DNA of 64,000 bases from Annona cherimola (GCA_030490835.1 CM059973.1:57106008-57170007); one strand, 5' to 3'. Positions 22,831 through 35,925 are shown, counted from the stretch's first letter. Program-made: numbers and translations. Notes: generated by a model from the sequence alone, not told the origin.

Positions 22831-25439
22831 CTTTTTGTAGATACTTAGTAAAATTCTACTTCCCCTGTAATTTTTCAGGAAGGCATCATATCACACGATA
22901 CTTTTTTGTCCACAAATTTTTTTTTGAGTGGAGGCTCTATAGAATTAAACAACTAAGACATAACTTAATTATTAATTATTTATCCTTCATTAAATTTTGG
23001 ATCATTAGAATTAGGAGTCACTATTTTCCATTAATACAACTGAGTTTTGATTTTCCACCTAGAAATATAGTAAAGCTTTGGCCGATGAAAGATAATTTTA
23101 CCCGTGTAATTATCATTATTAACTTGAGGTGGGTGTCATTATCGATTTTAGTTGGAGATGATTATAGGGAGCCCAATTCTATGGTAATGGGTGCATATAC
23201 CCATTTAGCGAGAGAAATACTGTGTCAAACTGTCCATAAATACACTTAAATTAACATTTATGTAAAAAAAATTTCAAAAACAAAATTTAAAAAATGGATG
23301 TACGCACCAATGAGCATACAACCGGCCTCTTGATTATAGTAATGAAGGCTCAAGGATGAGTAGGGAAAGAAGTATTGTGTCCAACTGTCCATAAAAACCA
23401 ATTAAGAAAACCAAAAAGTCCCAATTGATGATAATGCTATGGATTATGCGCGATGAGGCAACTAATGCTCCCAACGGGAAAAAAAAATTTCTATTGTCTA
23501 AGGAATCCAATCTAGGCCGCCGATCCAAGCTAGTTATCAACAGCAAAAAAAGAGCAGGATAAGGATGGAAAGCTACAGCTAGATGATGGGGTCTCGATAA
23601 ATAGCATATGACGATCACAAACTCAAAATATTGGACGATGATGTCGACAATGATTCATGGTTGCCAAATGATGAAGGTGGCCGGTGTGAGCAACAATCAA
23701 CATCGATGTCGAGTAGCTGTTACCACTTGTTGATGCAATTTTTTTTTTTTGAAAAGATTTGATACAAAATTTTAATGCTCCAATTGGTGAATGGATGGTG
23801 AAAGAAGATTCTGCTAGTTAGCAGAAGAAGACACTAACTGATCAAGAATCTAGTTTTAGCTAATCACTAAACTGACAAATTAGAGGAGATGAATAATCAA
23901 CTATTGACGATCAATTACATGCACCAATCAGCATGGTGAAATGATATATATGCAAACGACATTTTAGAAATATCAAGATGGCCGATTCTATCCGAAATAG
24001 GTAAGAGCAAATGATTAATTTTGGTAATTTTGACTACCAGGATGAATAGCTGATGACGAACGGAAAAAAAAATATATTTCAAAGGCCAACCAATTTGCTA
24101 CAAATTGAACAACAATGACCAAGGTGTGACAAACAAAGTTGAACGAGTAGAAAGGAACCCAAAAAAAGCAATTAAAGAAGGGAGCCCACCCAAGGAAAGC
24201 ACTTCCCACCAGATTGCGGGAAGCATCATCTCCGCTAGTAATTTATGCGGAACGGTTAAGATTTTTCTAAGTACTTTTGGAAGCCCAAAAAATTCGGCGC
24301 AGCAAGTACGCCTGATAGATTTGTAGTACCACCACAGCATTATTCTTTAATCGCGTTGATTTATAATATATTCAACTTATGTCTTAGATCAAAGACATTC
24401 ATGATATTTCTAGCATAATTAATAGGTATCTAGAGTGTTATTGAAAGTTCTGGTACTGTTACTTTACTTGTTTGAAAGAATGGTAGCAAATAAATAATAG
24501 AAAATGCTACATGACGAAATAAACATATTTTTGAACATGATCAGAGAATTTTGATCGTACAATAGTAAGATAATCATATTTTTAACCTTTCTACAAAATT
24601 TCAGCTTGATCTAAGTTATAAATTTCAAATATAGCAATTTTTACAAATAATTTGGAGCGATAATTATGTATTTTAAGAGTAAAACATAAAAAATAGTTAT
24701 AAAAAAATACAGATATAAAAATACTAATCTAATCCATTACAAACATTATTTGAGAACCTTTACAGTGTGTATGATGAATTAATTTAGTTAAAAATTGGGT
24801 TGGATAGTTAATTGAAGGGATAATTAATTTTAACTCTTTATTAAACCCCTTATGTTAAATTTGATGATAGAGACATTATTTTGACAAATGGACTATCCAT
24901 ATTCTAAAACATAATTTTATAAGCCTACTCGTAAAAATTTAGGTCCAATGACGATTTCTACTAAAAGATTCAAATTATTTCATCCAGAGAATCTAGACCG
25001 TCGAAAAAAAAGAAAAGAAAGCTCATGAACTAGTGTGCTAAGACCATCTGGATAGGCCTAGTAACACATAAAGTCCAGAAAACAAAATAGAAGTTCATGA
25101 TTCCAGCCTATAGAAACTAAGCCCAAGTTAAAGATCGAAGTTAGCCCAACAACTGACCCACATAAGTCTGGCCCAATGCGTGTGGCCCACTAGTGACCAT
25201 CGGTGGTAGGCTGCCGGTGTTGGTGATCAACCATTTGGTTGGCCAAAAAATAAAAGATGAAAATTTCAAAAAAAGACGAAAAATAATGAAAATTAGGAAA
25301 AAATATGAAATTTTTAGAAAAATTGAATTAAGCTTTTAAAAATATCAATGAGTTCAAACTTATGGTTTTTCATAAATATTATAATAAATAAAATTGTTTA
25401 AAAGTGAGATGACATAAGAATAAATAGAAAAATGGGAAA
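22831..25439. other. No gene or element recognised
   Basis: AT-rich sequence. A 148-codon plus frame at 22803-23249 has no known motif and its composition (rich in I, L, F, K) fits random AT-rich DNA. A short phrase, GAAATACTGTGTCAAACTGTCC, near 23212 recurs with changes near 23368. A slightly GC-richer patch at 24180-24340 shows no recognisable protein. From about 25060 to 25250 the text AAGCCCA...GGCCCA...GGCCCACTAGTG resembles retroelement leader sequence. Confidence 0.3.
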
Positions 25440-27160
25440 ATACAAAAAATTATTATGAAAAATAAAGATAATTTATTATTACAGTTTATATATTTAATTA
25501 AAATTTTATTTCATTTAGTTTATATTAATTATTATTTTAATTATAATTTTATATATTTATTTAGTTTTAAAATTATTTAAAGGTTTGCATAGTTCTAAAA
25601 TGAATTATTAAGTACATATCTTTTGTAAAATATGTAAATTTAAGTGAAATATTTTTAAATATATTAAAATTAGATGTGGTTAGATTTAGGTTTATTAAAG
25701 TTTTATTGTGAAAAGGTCATATATATAAAATAATTATTACAATTTTATATATTTATTTAAAATTTTCATTCATTTAATCTAAATTAGTTATTAATTTAAT
25801 TATAGATTTATTATTTATTTAGTTTTAAAATTATTCAATTCGAAATAAAGGTTTTCATTGTTATAAAATAAATTATTAAGTATATCATTTGCAAAGTAGA
25901 CAAATTTATGTGAAATATTTTAAAAATATTAAATCTAAATGTTGTTAGATCTAGTTTGATTGGGTTAGATCATGTTAGATGCCGTTAGATTTTGATTATT
26001 TCATTAAGTCGTATTATTTGAGTTTTAATTTTTGTAATTAATATATAAATAATCTTATAAGGGCCTAGGATCACATTACAGATATTAAATTAGGATTAAC
26101 TCATTAATACAAAAAAATAGATTTAGTTAGATTGAGTTAAATTGGGGTAGATCCAGTTAAATGCTGTTAGATCCTATTAGATCCGGTTAGATCCAGTTAG
26201 ATACTATTAGATTCAGTTAGATCCAGTTAGACCCAGTTAGATCAGGTTAGATCCCGTTAGATGCCATTAAATTTTGATTATTGAATTAAATCATTTTTAA
26301 TTTCTATAATTAAGGCATAAATGACTTTATAAGGAGCCTATTATCATATTACAAGTGTTAAATTAGGATTAAATCATTAATATAAAAAATTAGATCGGGT
26401 TAGATCAGGTTAGATCTAGCTAGATGATCAGGTGAGATCCAATCAGATGCTATTAGATCTAGTAGATCCAGTTAGATTGGGTTAGATCCCATTAGATTCC
26501 ATTAGATTTAGATGGATTTCATTAACTCATATTACCTATGCTTTAATTTTTGTAATTAAGGTATAAATGATGTTATAAGGAGTCTAGGACCATATTATAG
26601 GTATTAAATTAGGATTAACTCATTAATATAAAAAATTAGATCCAATTAGATTGGTTCAAATTAGATTAAATCCAGTTAGATGTTGTTAGATCCAATTAGA
26701 TCAGGTTAGATCTCATTAGATGCCATTAGATTTTGATTATTTATTAAATTATATTATCTGAGTTTTAATTTCTGTAATTAAGGTATAAATGACCTTATAA
26801 GGAGCCTAGGATCATATTATAGACATTAAATTAGGATTGACTTATTAATATAAAAAATTAGATTTGATTAAATCAGGTTAAATTTTATTAGATGCTGTTA
26901 GATCCACTTAGATCGGGTTAGATTGGGTTAGATCCCATTAGATGCCATTAAATTTTGATTATTTCTTTAAATTGTATTATCTGAGTTTTAATTTCTACAA
27001 TTAAGGTATAAATGACTTTATAAGGGATTTAGGAACATATTATAGACATTAAATTAGGATTAACTCATTAATATAAAAAGTTAGATTCGGTAAGATCTAG
27101 TTAGTTAGTGTTAGATTAGTTAAATCCAGTTAGATCTGGTTAGATGCTATTATTTTCGAA
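25440..27160. repeat. Two-level satellite based on a GTTAGATCCA-like decamer
   Basis: Higher-order units of about 220-270 bases: landmark ATTAAATTAGGATTAACTC occurs near 26086, 26358, 26605, 26827 and 27050. Each unit has a conserved part (TTTGATTATT...ATTATCTGAGTTTTAATTT...TATAAGGAGCCTAGGATC) and a variable run of (G/A)TTAGATCC(A/G) decamers. Two older, AT-richer direct copies of about 260 bases precede it (25440-25700 and 25705-25960). Length changes between units fall in the decamer runs. Confidence 0.85.
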
Positions 27161-27578
27161 AATTAAAAAATAATATTAAATTTTCAAAAATTTAGAAATA
27201 AATATTGAAGTTGTAATCATCGAGATTACCTTCTTTATATGAACTTTAAATAATATAATATAATTTCTTATATTAAAAATATTTTTTGAACTCTATCAAT
27301 TATAATGAAATATTATTAAAAATAATATTTCTACATGAATATTTTTTTAAAAAATCAAATAATGAAAAATTATATCTACATTTGTTTTTGTAGCTGATCT
27401 ACTGAATGAATGGAATAGATTGAGATTTTGTGTACATATAATTTAAATTTATTAAAAAAACCAAACATATACTTTTTAATAAATGTATTCACGCTGTAAA
27501 TTTACTGCAATACTCTTGCTTCCTTTTTTTCTCATGAGAAGTGCATCTCATGGATTGGCTCCCATTAAAGAAACAAAT
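27161..27578 (-). other. Leader or internal start of a minus-strand copia element
   Basis: AT-rich, no gag motif readable. On the minus strand it directly follows the primer binding site at 27579-27590 with AATGGGAGCCAATCCATGAG, so it should be the 5' leader of that copia element, quickly replaced by the satellite. Confidence 0.35.
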
Positions 27579-27590
27579 GCTCTGATACCA
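27579..27590 (-). promoter_or_regulatory. Copia primer binding site (initiator tRNA-Met)
   Basis: Minus strand TGGTATCAGAGC, the standard plant copia primer binding site complementary to initiator tRNA-Met. It abuts the LTR end CTTCAACA, as required for minus-strand DNA priming. Confidence 0.9.
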
Positions 27591-28130
27591 TGTTGAAGTA
27601 AGCAACAGTCACATAAACACAATAAGAAACAATCATATAAGCACAATGATTTACGTGGTTCAATGAAAACCTTACTCTATGGTAGATGCCCCTTCACTCA
27701 TACCTAGGGATCTCCATTCCTCCACTATTTAAAATTGATATTACAGTAGCACAACACTTATTTACATCATTTTATAAATCATAACATTAATCAACATAAA
27801 TACAAAGTCTATCAGATCCATTGTATAAGATTTATTGCCTCATATGAGTATATTCACTCCACACAAAAGCCCAAAACTAACGAAAAGTGAACTTAAGTGA
27901 TCTAAAAAAACAAATACTCAAATATGGAGATTTTAATACATGAAAATTGGGCAGTGGCCGGTTGGTGATGCCTTTTATCTGCCATCTAGGAGGTAAGTGT
28001 TAGAATGGGGGTGAGAGTTGTGTCTCCCTTCTTATTAGATGGAAGCTTTGTCTCTCGGTTTATTAGGTGGAGCTTGTGTCTCAAGATTTGATAGGCGGGA
28101 GCAAGTACTTCCTCTTGAAAAAATTATAAA
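27591..28130 (-). mobile_element. Copia 5' LTR (far end approximate)
   Basis: The minus strand ends in GTTGCTTACTTCAACA next to the primer binding site. The U5 part GGTTTTCATTGAACCACGTAAATC is characteristic of plant copia LTRs. The upstream end was not found; 28130 is an estimate. Near 28035-28110 there is a weak 31-base repeat around GGAAGCTTTGTCTCTCGG / GGAGCTTGTGTCTCAAG. Confidence 0.7.
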
Positions 28131-29947
28131 AATGTTTGACGATTTGATTGTAATACAAATTGAGATAGATGTAAATGTACACTAATAAAAAAACAAATAG
28201 ACATACTCAAAGGGATTAAAATTATAAAAACCCTCCAGTGGTAGCGTTTTCGAGATAATATATCCTATTCCTTCAAACCATTAAGCTTCAAAATGATGGC
28301 CAAGGCCCTAACATGTACTAAAGCAGCAAGGGAAAGCGTGAAATAAGACTAGCATAAGACTAAACCTCAAGATTGATACACGGGTCTCACTCAGAAATTC
28401 AAACACAAAGTTTAGAGAAAATCCGTGAAATATTATTCAAAGATAACCATCTAATAACAAGAGAAACTACGAATTTATAAAAAGACAAGCAAACCCTACA
28501 GTAACCACTACACGCACCTTCATACGCACATAAAATGCAAGCAAAATGCTAACCGTTCACTTGCACACATTTTACTACAATTTTATTATAAATAGTAAAT
28601 GAAATTGTGTAAAACTTCAATAGCCTTTAATCATGCAGAAATAGTGGATTTTGACATTTAAAATGAGCTCATCTAAATTCACCCTAGTTGCATGTTGATG
28701 GGCTTAAAAAATATTTTCCGTTGATATGTTGTGACTTACGTAATTCTGACTTACGTAATTCCTCTCAAATAAAAAATAATGGTAAGTTGAAGTTAATATG
28801 CTCATTTATCTGCCCAAAGTCTTCTGCAATGCCGTCCGCCTCACATACAAATGATTGCCCCGATCATCCTCTTGACGTGGAACTAGGGAAGTCCTTTGTC
28901 GTTTTCTACTCCCTAGCTACTAAAGTTTTCGAAATCTCGTAGATTCCCTTTGGCCCACCTTTCTATTTCGTGGAAAACAATTCTAGTACTCGAAACAGCA
29001 TTGTTGAATAATCACATGCCACTGGAAATAGCTAATCCATCATCAGGTAACCATTTCAAATTTTGGATGGGATATTATAGAGCTTTCGACTTTATAAAAG
29101 TATTCCCACTTAAGCACTTCATTTGAAAAAGTGATACAGAAATTTAAGTTTTTGCAACCATAATTAACCTTTGCCAAATATTTGAATTTTGGCTAGAATT
29201 TCATTGTCATATGCCTTATAACCATTGAAATTATATTTAATTATTTAGAAAAACTTTATTTTAGGAAAATAAAATTTTCCCTGCAAATAGTCTGTAATAG
29301 TCCAAAGATTCTTGCAATGGTTCGTGCAGAGGAATACCACGTCTGAAGTGAAGAGAACTTCCACTTATTTTGGGATTGTAGGTGATTACTGCTTAACTCG
29401 CTACTAGTCCTTCATAGGAGTATAGTTGCCCTGGAAGTGGTGTAAGACTCTTCTTTGGGCCATGTACATGGGGTGATAAAGTGGTCTCCGCCAGCCAAAT
29501 GAGATTTACTAGGTTTCTTAGAGGAGTTTTTCATAGTCGTTAATTAGGAGTAAACTTTATAATTAGTTGCCAGTAATTATCACAGATAATCGAAAAAGCA
29601 TGACAAAAATTTATTCTTTTTGTATCTGAACTAATCAGTGAAATGTCAAAAGAATTGATTCCTTAATGTCTTAAAGGATCAATTTCTTAAATTTAAATCC
29701 TTTATCACACTTAAAAAGTACGTTTAACTAAAATGCATGTTAATCACATTTATAGAAGCTGTCGTGGACAATTTTTTTTTATGAAAATGTTGTGGACAAC
29801 GTAAAATGTTCGTTTTTATATGTTTTAATATTTTTAACATAATGAATGGTTTGAAGTAAGAAATCAATCCATTAATTAAGGCATTAAAAAATTGAACATT
29901 CCCTAGATTACTTCATTTTTCAGGATATTTTACATGATGTCAGTATA
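28131..29947. other. No gene or element recognised
   Basis: Mixed AT-rich sequence. An 84-codon plus frame at 28688-28942 has no motif. A 15-base phrase GACTTACGTAATTC is repeated head to tail at 28731-28760. The patch at 29320-29530 is less AT-rich but shows no recognised protein or RNA. Confidence 0.3.
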
Positions 29948-30386
29948 ATTTGGGTAAAAAAAATACAAGTGTGCCACATGTTTTTGAAAATTGTAAGTGT
30001 GCCTACATAGTTTGCTAAAAGAGATAACTTTATCATTTTTGCTAGGGTACCATTAAAAATTTTGAGGAAATAAGTGAAAACACCCTTATGAACAAATAAA
30101 ACCATTATTTGCAACTACGAGATTGGGAATATTTCCAAAAAAAATTTTGTATTTTAAAGATATTTTCTATTATAATAATAATTAAAAACATTTTTAAAAT
30201 AAAAAATTATTTTTTAGAAATATTTCCCGCATCATGGATGCAATTAATAGTTTTCGTAAGGATAATTTTATAATTTTATAAAAAAAAATTACGAAAATGA
30301 TACACCTACAATTTTGAAAAAATTATGTAGGTATACTTGAAAATTTTAAAAAATATGATATGCTTGTAATTTTTCCTAAACTATCT
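29948..30386. mobile_element. Mutator-like long-TIR MITE, decayed
   Basis: Left end GGGTAAAAAAAATACAAGTG...GTGCCTACATAG pairs with the inverted right end AGGAAAAATTACAAGC...GTATACCTACATA. Sequence style matches the element at 48065-48540 which has a 9-bp duplication. No duplication could be recognised here. Confidence 0.5.
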
Positions 30387-30449
30387 AGGTATGGATACCT
30401 AAACCTTTTTTTTTAATACATGGGAGTCTTCATTTACATCAAAAATATT

Positions 30450-30710
30450 TCAAATTAAAATTTTTAAATTTAAAATTTTTCGCTTTCCATAACTATTATA
30501 TATTTTTTAATTATTTTCACTTATTCTCATATAATTACCTTACTTTTCAATCATTTTTAAATAACTATCTAATATATATATATATTTTTTAACTTTATTT
30601 TCTTACTCATAATCATTGTGCTTATCATATTACATCTTTTTCTTTTATTTTGAAAAATTTTTACATAAAATTTTTTTATAAAATTTTTTATCACTTCCGG
30701 AATACACCAT
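30450..30710. mobile_element. Harbinger-like MITE, diverged copy
   Basis: Co-linear with 47335-47587: shared text includes TTTTTCGCTTTCCATAACTA, TTACTTTTCAATCATTT and TATCATATTACATC. The right end AATACACC matches AACACACCC. The left end is lost. Confidence 0.55.
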
Positions 30711-32066
30711 AATGTGTTGTTAAATTTGATTGAATTTTACCTGCCAATAATTTTTAACCGGACTTTTAGTTCCTTCGTGAGTTTAAACCTAAGACTAGGT
30801 TAATGTTTAGATTTCGATAATCTTGAAAACCGAAGCTGTTGATACGACATTTTATAAATCCTTTAATCTTTCATTTGGCTTGAGCCATAGTTTTGGGTCA
30901 GTGTCAATCAACTTCTCCTCGTAAGTTTTGGCAACCAAAATCACACAGATAGCTTTATATATCAACTCCAATGTCGACTGAATTATGGAATCTTTTGATT
31001 ATTTTCCACCTTAACGATCGTTTAGTTGTATATCATTATCAGCTTGTCAATATTAAATTGGCAAAGTAAGCTTTGTTGATGGCCGCCCTCCTTTAATTGT
31101 TTGTCAAGATGCATGAGCCTTTTTATGTCGAGAAGGATGTCTGCCATGAGTAAAGTGAACGAGTGCATGTGTATTGATCGGAGAATCTACAGAGCATTAA
31201 AGATCAAAGATTGCTTCAGCGCATCTAGCCACAATGAGATTCACGGCGTCGGGAGTTCCTATGCTTCTCCCAAGGCATGTCGTGTTACTCGTGGACAGGG
31301 TCATATATTATTGTCCTCATAACAAGCAATTTGATGAATACGATTTTCTTTTTCTTTTTTTTTGTTTTTTTTGCCCCTTACCGAAACCCAGTTTCATGCT
31401 ATAAAAATAAGCGTTTGGCTAAAAAATTTTTTGCGACTGAGAATAAGCTCGAATTAGATGCTTATCTGAATCGCATAAGCCCACCGTGCCTAATATAATC
31501 TTTTTATAGAGTGTAATTTTTCAATAATTAGTTATTTAGTTAATATATTTATTTTAATCATTTAGGTAAAAAGATGGTAAATCGTGTAGCAATTTGCCTC
31601 AATAATTATTTGGGAAATGCTTAATTTTATTTCCATAATAAGTTAAATTAATAATCATTTATTCTTGTCTTGTTTGGTAATTTTGTATATTAAAAGCACT
31701 TCAATTTTTTCAGTCCAAATACATAGTTAACATTAATAGTACTTTTATATGATAATGCCAAATACTTAACAACTTTTTTCGACAATACTTTTTTAAAAGG
31801 TCCTTAAAATAAAAATGCTTTTATTAATTGGTAAAATCTTATCACTTGGCCAAATGGAGCCTAATTCATTGTTTTTACCATGCAAAGCGTAAGCATAAAA
31901 ATGAAGGCTAGTATTCAAGTACGCCTTTAAAATTGGTAAACATGTTTCAAAAAAAAAAAAAAAACTCAAACACAAAATTACATACACAATTAATAATATT
32001 ATTAAAAATCTATTGAAAAAAGGAAGGATATAATGTACTTATTAAGGTGCACAAGCCAACCTCAAC
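30711..32066. other. Low-information DNA, no gene recognised
   Basis: Contains a short minus-strand frame from 31149 downward reading MADILLDIKRLMHLDKQ, with no recognised homologue, and a less AT-rich patch at 31090-31330. Homopolymer tracts at 31345-31375 and 31948-31966. Evidence is insufficient to call a gene. Confidence 0.25.
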
Positions 32067-32803
32067 TAGGGGTGGGAATCGGGGTGGGTCATACCGGGTC
32101 AAGATTTGTCCAACCCTGACCCTACTTTTTAAAAATTGAGTTTGACCATTTTTTATACCGGGTAGGAACAAGGTCGGTTTGACCATCACTTTTTTTTTAA
32201 TAGGTTCTAGAGACAAACTTCGGATTGGTATCAGACCGGTTTCAGGATAGCGGGCGGGTCAAAAATACGGGTCAAATAAGATAATTTTCAGAATTTATAT
32301 ACCTATCAAACGAAAATGTACATCTATATTAAATTTAAATATTATATGCTTTAATATTTCACTAATTATTAAAAACACATAATTAAGCCAACAAAACATT
32401 TGAAAATATAGTATAAATTTATTAACATAGGTTAATATACAATTACACATAAGGTTTTTATATATATACAAATTCTTTTTATCGGTTCTTATATTGCTTT
32501 TTGAATAAATTGATTTTTCTATTATTGATAGAGTTGATTATAAAAAAATAAGAAATTTGAAAGAAAATAATAATAATAATATTTAAACATAGGCTTATAA
32601 TTTTTAATAAATTAATATATGCGGGGCGGGTCAGACTCTTCTGGTCAGGACATGGTGGACCCAATCCGACTATATTTTTGAATTCAGGTTAAAATGTTTG
32701 ACCCATCCCTATACTAGGTCAAAAATATATTAGTTTTACCTGGCCAAAAACGGGTCGGGTCAAAACTGGGTCACGGGTTGACCCGGACCAATTCCCACCC
32801 CTG
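32067..32803. mobile_element. Non-autonomous hAT element (family H, copy 1), 737 bp
   Basis: Starts TAGGGGTGGGAATCGG and ends, inverted, CAGGGGTGGGAATTGG. Flanked by ACCTCAAC at 32059-32066 and 32804-32811, a perfect 8-bp duplication. Ends resemble the Ac-type terminal repeat. Subterminal text is full of GGGTCA/TGACCC motifs. No transposase frame. Copies at 44214-44930 (inverted) and 57787-58576. Confidence 0.9.
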
Positions 32804-33079
32804 ACCTCAACCCTAACAACTACCTATACAAAAATAAACAAAAAATTACGAAAACTCCTAATCTAGTCAATTTACTAAAAGTAGTAAAAAAAATTTTAGA
32901 AAATTTTACGCCTTGAATCATGCCCAAATGGTGGATTTTGGCATTGAGTTTGGCCTCAACCAGGTTTCAACGTTGTTGCCATGACATCAGGCTAGAAATC
33001 CTTGATATATTATGGCTCTTGTAAATCCTTCAAAAATTATGATTGTTTGAAATTGGTAACCTTTTACCAACTTAGATTT

Positions 33080-33130
33080 TTTTGTGACGACCCGCCCAGA
33101 AGTTATACGCTAGGCGTTCTATACATTTTA
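33080..33130. mobile_element. Possible gypsy LTR end fragment
   Basis: TGTGACGACCCGCCCAGAAG is the type of terminus seen in plant gypsy LTRs (TGTGA...CCC). No partner end or duplication was found, so this is weak. Confidence 0.25.
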
Positions 33131-33230
33131 TCACTCATTTAGTAGCAATACTTAAAATTTTTTCAATAAAAAAATCCATGTGCAAAGTATAGAAAATAAA
33201 ATATTCAATACATGGGTTTATATATATTAA

Positions 33231-33403
33231 GGGTACATTTAGGAAGAGGTTAAATAAGTAGAAAAGGAAAATTTTAAAAGAATAGAGCAGTTATGTGATA
33301 AAATAGAAGTGATGATTAGGAGTAAAAAGAAAAAAAATAAAGAATAATTACATAGAAAAATATTTAAAAATTTGAAATATAAAGATAATAATAGAAAATA
33401 CCC
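33231..33403. mobile_element. Possible Harbinger-like MITE, short and decayed
   Basis: GGGTACATTTAGG after TAA, and AATACCC before TGA, with internal AAGTAGAAAAGGAAAATTTT...GATGATTAGGAGTAAA in the order seen, inverted, in the better copies. Tentative. Confidence 0.35.
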
Positions 33404-33639
33404 TGAATAGAAAGTTCAGATGTCAATAATATCAACATTTCATATTAAGAAGTGGAAAATTTTTTTTAAAAAAAATTTTCACCAAGTGGAGGGTTATATA
33501 CAAAGGCGTTGAAATTTAACATCCAACTATCTTTTTCAATTATGATTGGTATATTTTTCATTAAATATGTAAAAGCCACATATAAAATGGACTTGGTTCT
33601 TTGAAATTTCTTTTTATGTAACTCCTTCCATATTTAAAA

Positions 33640-34125
33640 TCTTGATATTGATAGAAAATCTACTTCATCCATTGTATTTATCATCATCTATAATATCTTG
33701 AAAACTCTTTTATTTGTCCAATACCACTATGCATAGGCCCCATTTAATATCAATATAATAAAATAATTTTGATACTAAATATTAATTTTAAAATTGCATT
33801 TTCAACATCTAAGTCATCTAAAATATCATTTGTATATGGATAAATGATTTTATAAAATATTATTATATTCTAATATATGTATAAATAAATGTAAGCATTT
33901 TTCATGATTTACACATGAATTATATTTTTCAACAAATGTAACCCATAAACATACTTGATTGGTATAAAACTTAATCTCCTAGATAAATAAATGATATTAA
34001 ATACTATAAATGGATTGAATTTTTCATCAATGATTAAAATCATAAAAATTAAGAGAGTTATATGGCTCCACTTTTGTGTAACCAGGTTAACATAGAGGTG
34101 GAGTCCCATATAAAACACCAATACT
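33640..34125. mobile_element. Long-TIR element (family L)
   Basis: Shares with other copies the series CATTGTATTTA..., GGCCCCATTTAA, ATAATAAAATAATTTTGA, TTTTCAACATCTAA, AAATATCATTTGTATATGGATAAATGATT. The second half is an approximate inverted copy of the first (ATTGAATTTTTCATCAATGATTAA). Confidence 0.55.
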
Positions 34126-34350
34126 CTGGTTGGCCATACGGACCATAATTCAACCAATGTTCCAGCTAGGGGTGATTAAGCTAAAATTTAAATATCCACC
34201 AATATACAAAATTGATAGTGGAGTTAAGTGCCTAGCACTCTTAGGAGACTCAACTCCACCAAAACTCTGCTTGAAATACAATTCCCTTGCAAGGATTATT
34301 TTAATCCTCTACCAAATGCATTTTATTAACCACAACGAATAGAATCGGTT

Positions 34351-34637
34351 TCACAAAATTATTTTAGTGAGCTGCGTATATATAAACTCAATGTATTGCT
34401 GTTTGTGGAATTAGCCGTTTTTAAGTCATCGAAATCCCGGAAAGTTTTGCAAAAAATATTTTAGTCATCGGCATATATATAAACTGACTGTAATGCCATT
34501 TGTCGAATTAACCATTTCTAAGTCATATCAACCCCAAAGAATTTTTCAAAATTAGTTTAGTGAGCTCCATATACACTGACCGTAATGTCAATTGTTGAAT
34601 ATTTAACCATTATAAAGTCATCCAAACCTTGCCATAA
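34351..34637. repeat. Three diverged tandem units of about 97 bp
   Basis: Units start at 34351, 34448 and 34545. Shared text: TATTTTAGTGAGCT, TATATATAAACT, GAATTA(A/G)CC, AAGTCAT. No coding signal. Confidence 0.75.
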
Positions 34638-34689
34638 ACAAAATCATCCAACTTTATCAACAAAAAAAAAAAAGTCATCCAAACCGCAG

Positions 34690-35525
34690 AAAAATACTGC
34701 CAATGAATGAATATACATATGGCAGAGATCTGCACCGTTGATCAAGTGGGGTGTGATGTGAACATCCATCGACCCAAAAGTGTATTATCTGCTTACCAAT
34801 AGGATAGGACTGGATTGCAGAGTGAAATGATAGTATCAGATGAAAAATGATTTCAGAAAGTCCATATTATACCTAGCTAATTAATTAATGCACGCATGCA
34901 TCGCTGAAATCATAATTATATATACCAACCAAGTTTGCCACGAACGCATGTTTTGATGGCTGAAAAATATGACGTTTACTGCCGTGACTGGGCAGCCTGG
35001 CCGCATGGAAAATGCTCGACCTTGATTCTTTCAAATTCCATGCCATCTGTCACATGCATGTGGATGCTTGAATCCGACGAGAATTCATAACTGTTGATAT
35101 TATTTTATAAGATTTTCATAGTCAAAGAATGATTTGATACTTGAAGACAAGAATCCAATGCAAATTATAAAATCCAGGCAGCGATAGCAAAGAGAAGTGG
35201 AAGAATCCATGTAGGAATGTGTGAAATCTTTGGAGTGGCAGTAGTTAAAATTAAAGAGGTTGCTGCCCTGCCCATCAAAGTAGCAAGATATATGGTGTGG
35301 GATCTCGAGACTTCCTTTTCCTTGTGACGCGGGCTTGCATGCAAGTAGGAGGGACCGAGGGAGAGCCCTGTTCTCGTGCATGGAACATTGGAATGGCCCC
35401 GCTAAGATCCGTTGTTGAGTGGCTACTTTCTTTAAACATGCATGCATGCTGGAACACATTATTCTACATGGACCGCATTGAGGATGGAATTTTGAAAGCC
35501 AACCGGTCACATTATTTCACCTCAT
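34690..35525. other. Less AT-rich, apparently low-copy region without recognised gene
   Basis: Stands out from the surrounding TE matrix in composition. Contains RY-type CATGCATG motifs near 34891 and 35439. Overlapping open frames on both strands (136 codons minus at 35100-35510) have no recognised motif and use AT-poor codons only because of local composition. Might be a former gene-proximal region. Confidence 0.3.
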
Positions 35526-35849
35526 TTGTTTTATAATACCAATAATTATTTCAATTAGTCACTAAATAATTATATACAAATTCTGAAAAACACTTAAATA
35601 AATTTACATATGCATTAGAATTTTATGATAATTTATAAAATTACTCATTCACATAGGAAAAATATTTTACATGGTTTATCTGCTGAATTAATAACTTTCA
35701 AATCGATATATAAATTAAGAATTTTATTGCATTGATTTTATATTTTTAACAGACGGGGCCTGTGCAATGAAATGATTTAAATGAAATTTGATTTCATAAT
35801 TAAAAATAATAACATATAACTATAAATATGATGAGCAAAGTGAGTCTCG

Positions 35850-35925
35850 TGTTATCATCAAGGTGGGCCAGAAGTAACTTTGGCTCATGTTATCATCAAG
35901 GTGGGCCAGAAGCAATTTTGGCAGG
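35850..35925. repeat. 38-bp tandem duplication
   Basis: TGTTATCATCAAGGTGGGCC begins at 35850 and again at 35888; the two units differ at few positions. Confidence 0.85.

Noticed and set aside
22803..23249. 148-codon plus-strand frame
   Set aside because: Composition is that of random AT-rich DNA (I, L, F, K, N); no domain, no clear promoter or introns that would support it as a gene.
27579..27590. Possible tRNA gene near the tRNA-Met-like sequence
   Set aside because: Only the 12-base primer binding site complement is present, directly beside an LTR; there is no cloverleaf.
35100..35536. Overlapping frames on both strands (136 and 79 codons)
   Set aside because: Mutually overlapping, no motif, no supporting promoter or splice structure.
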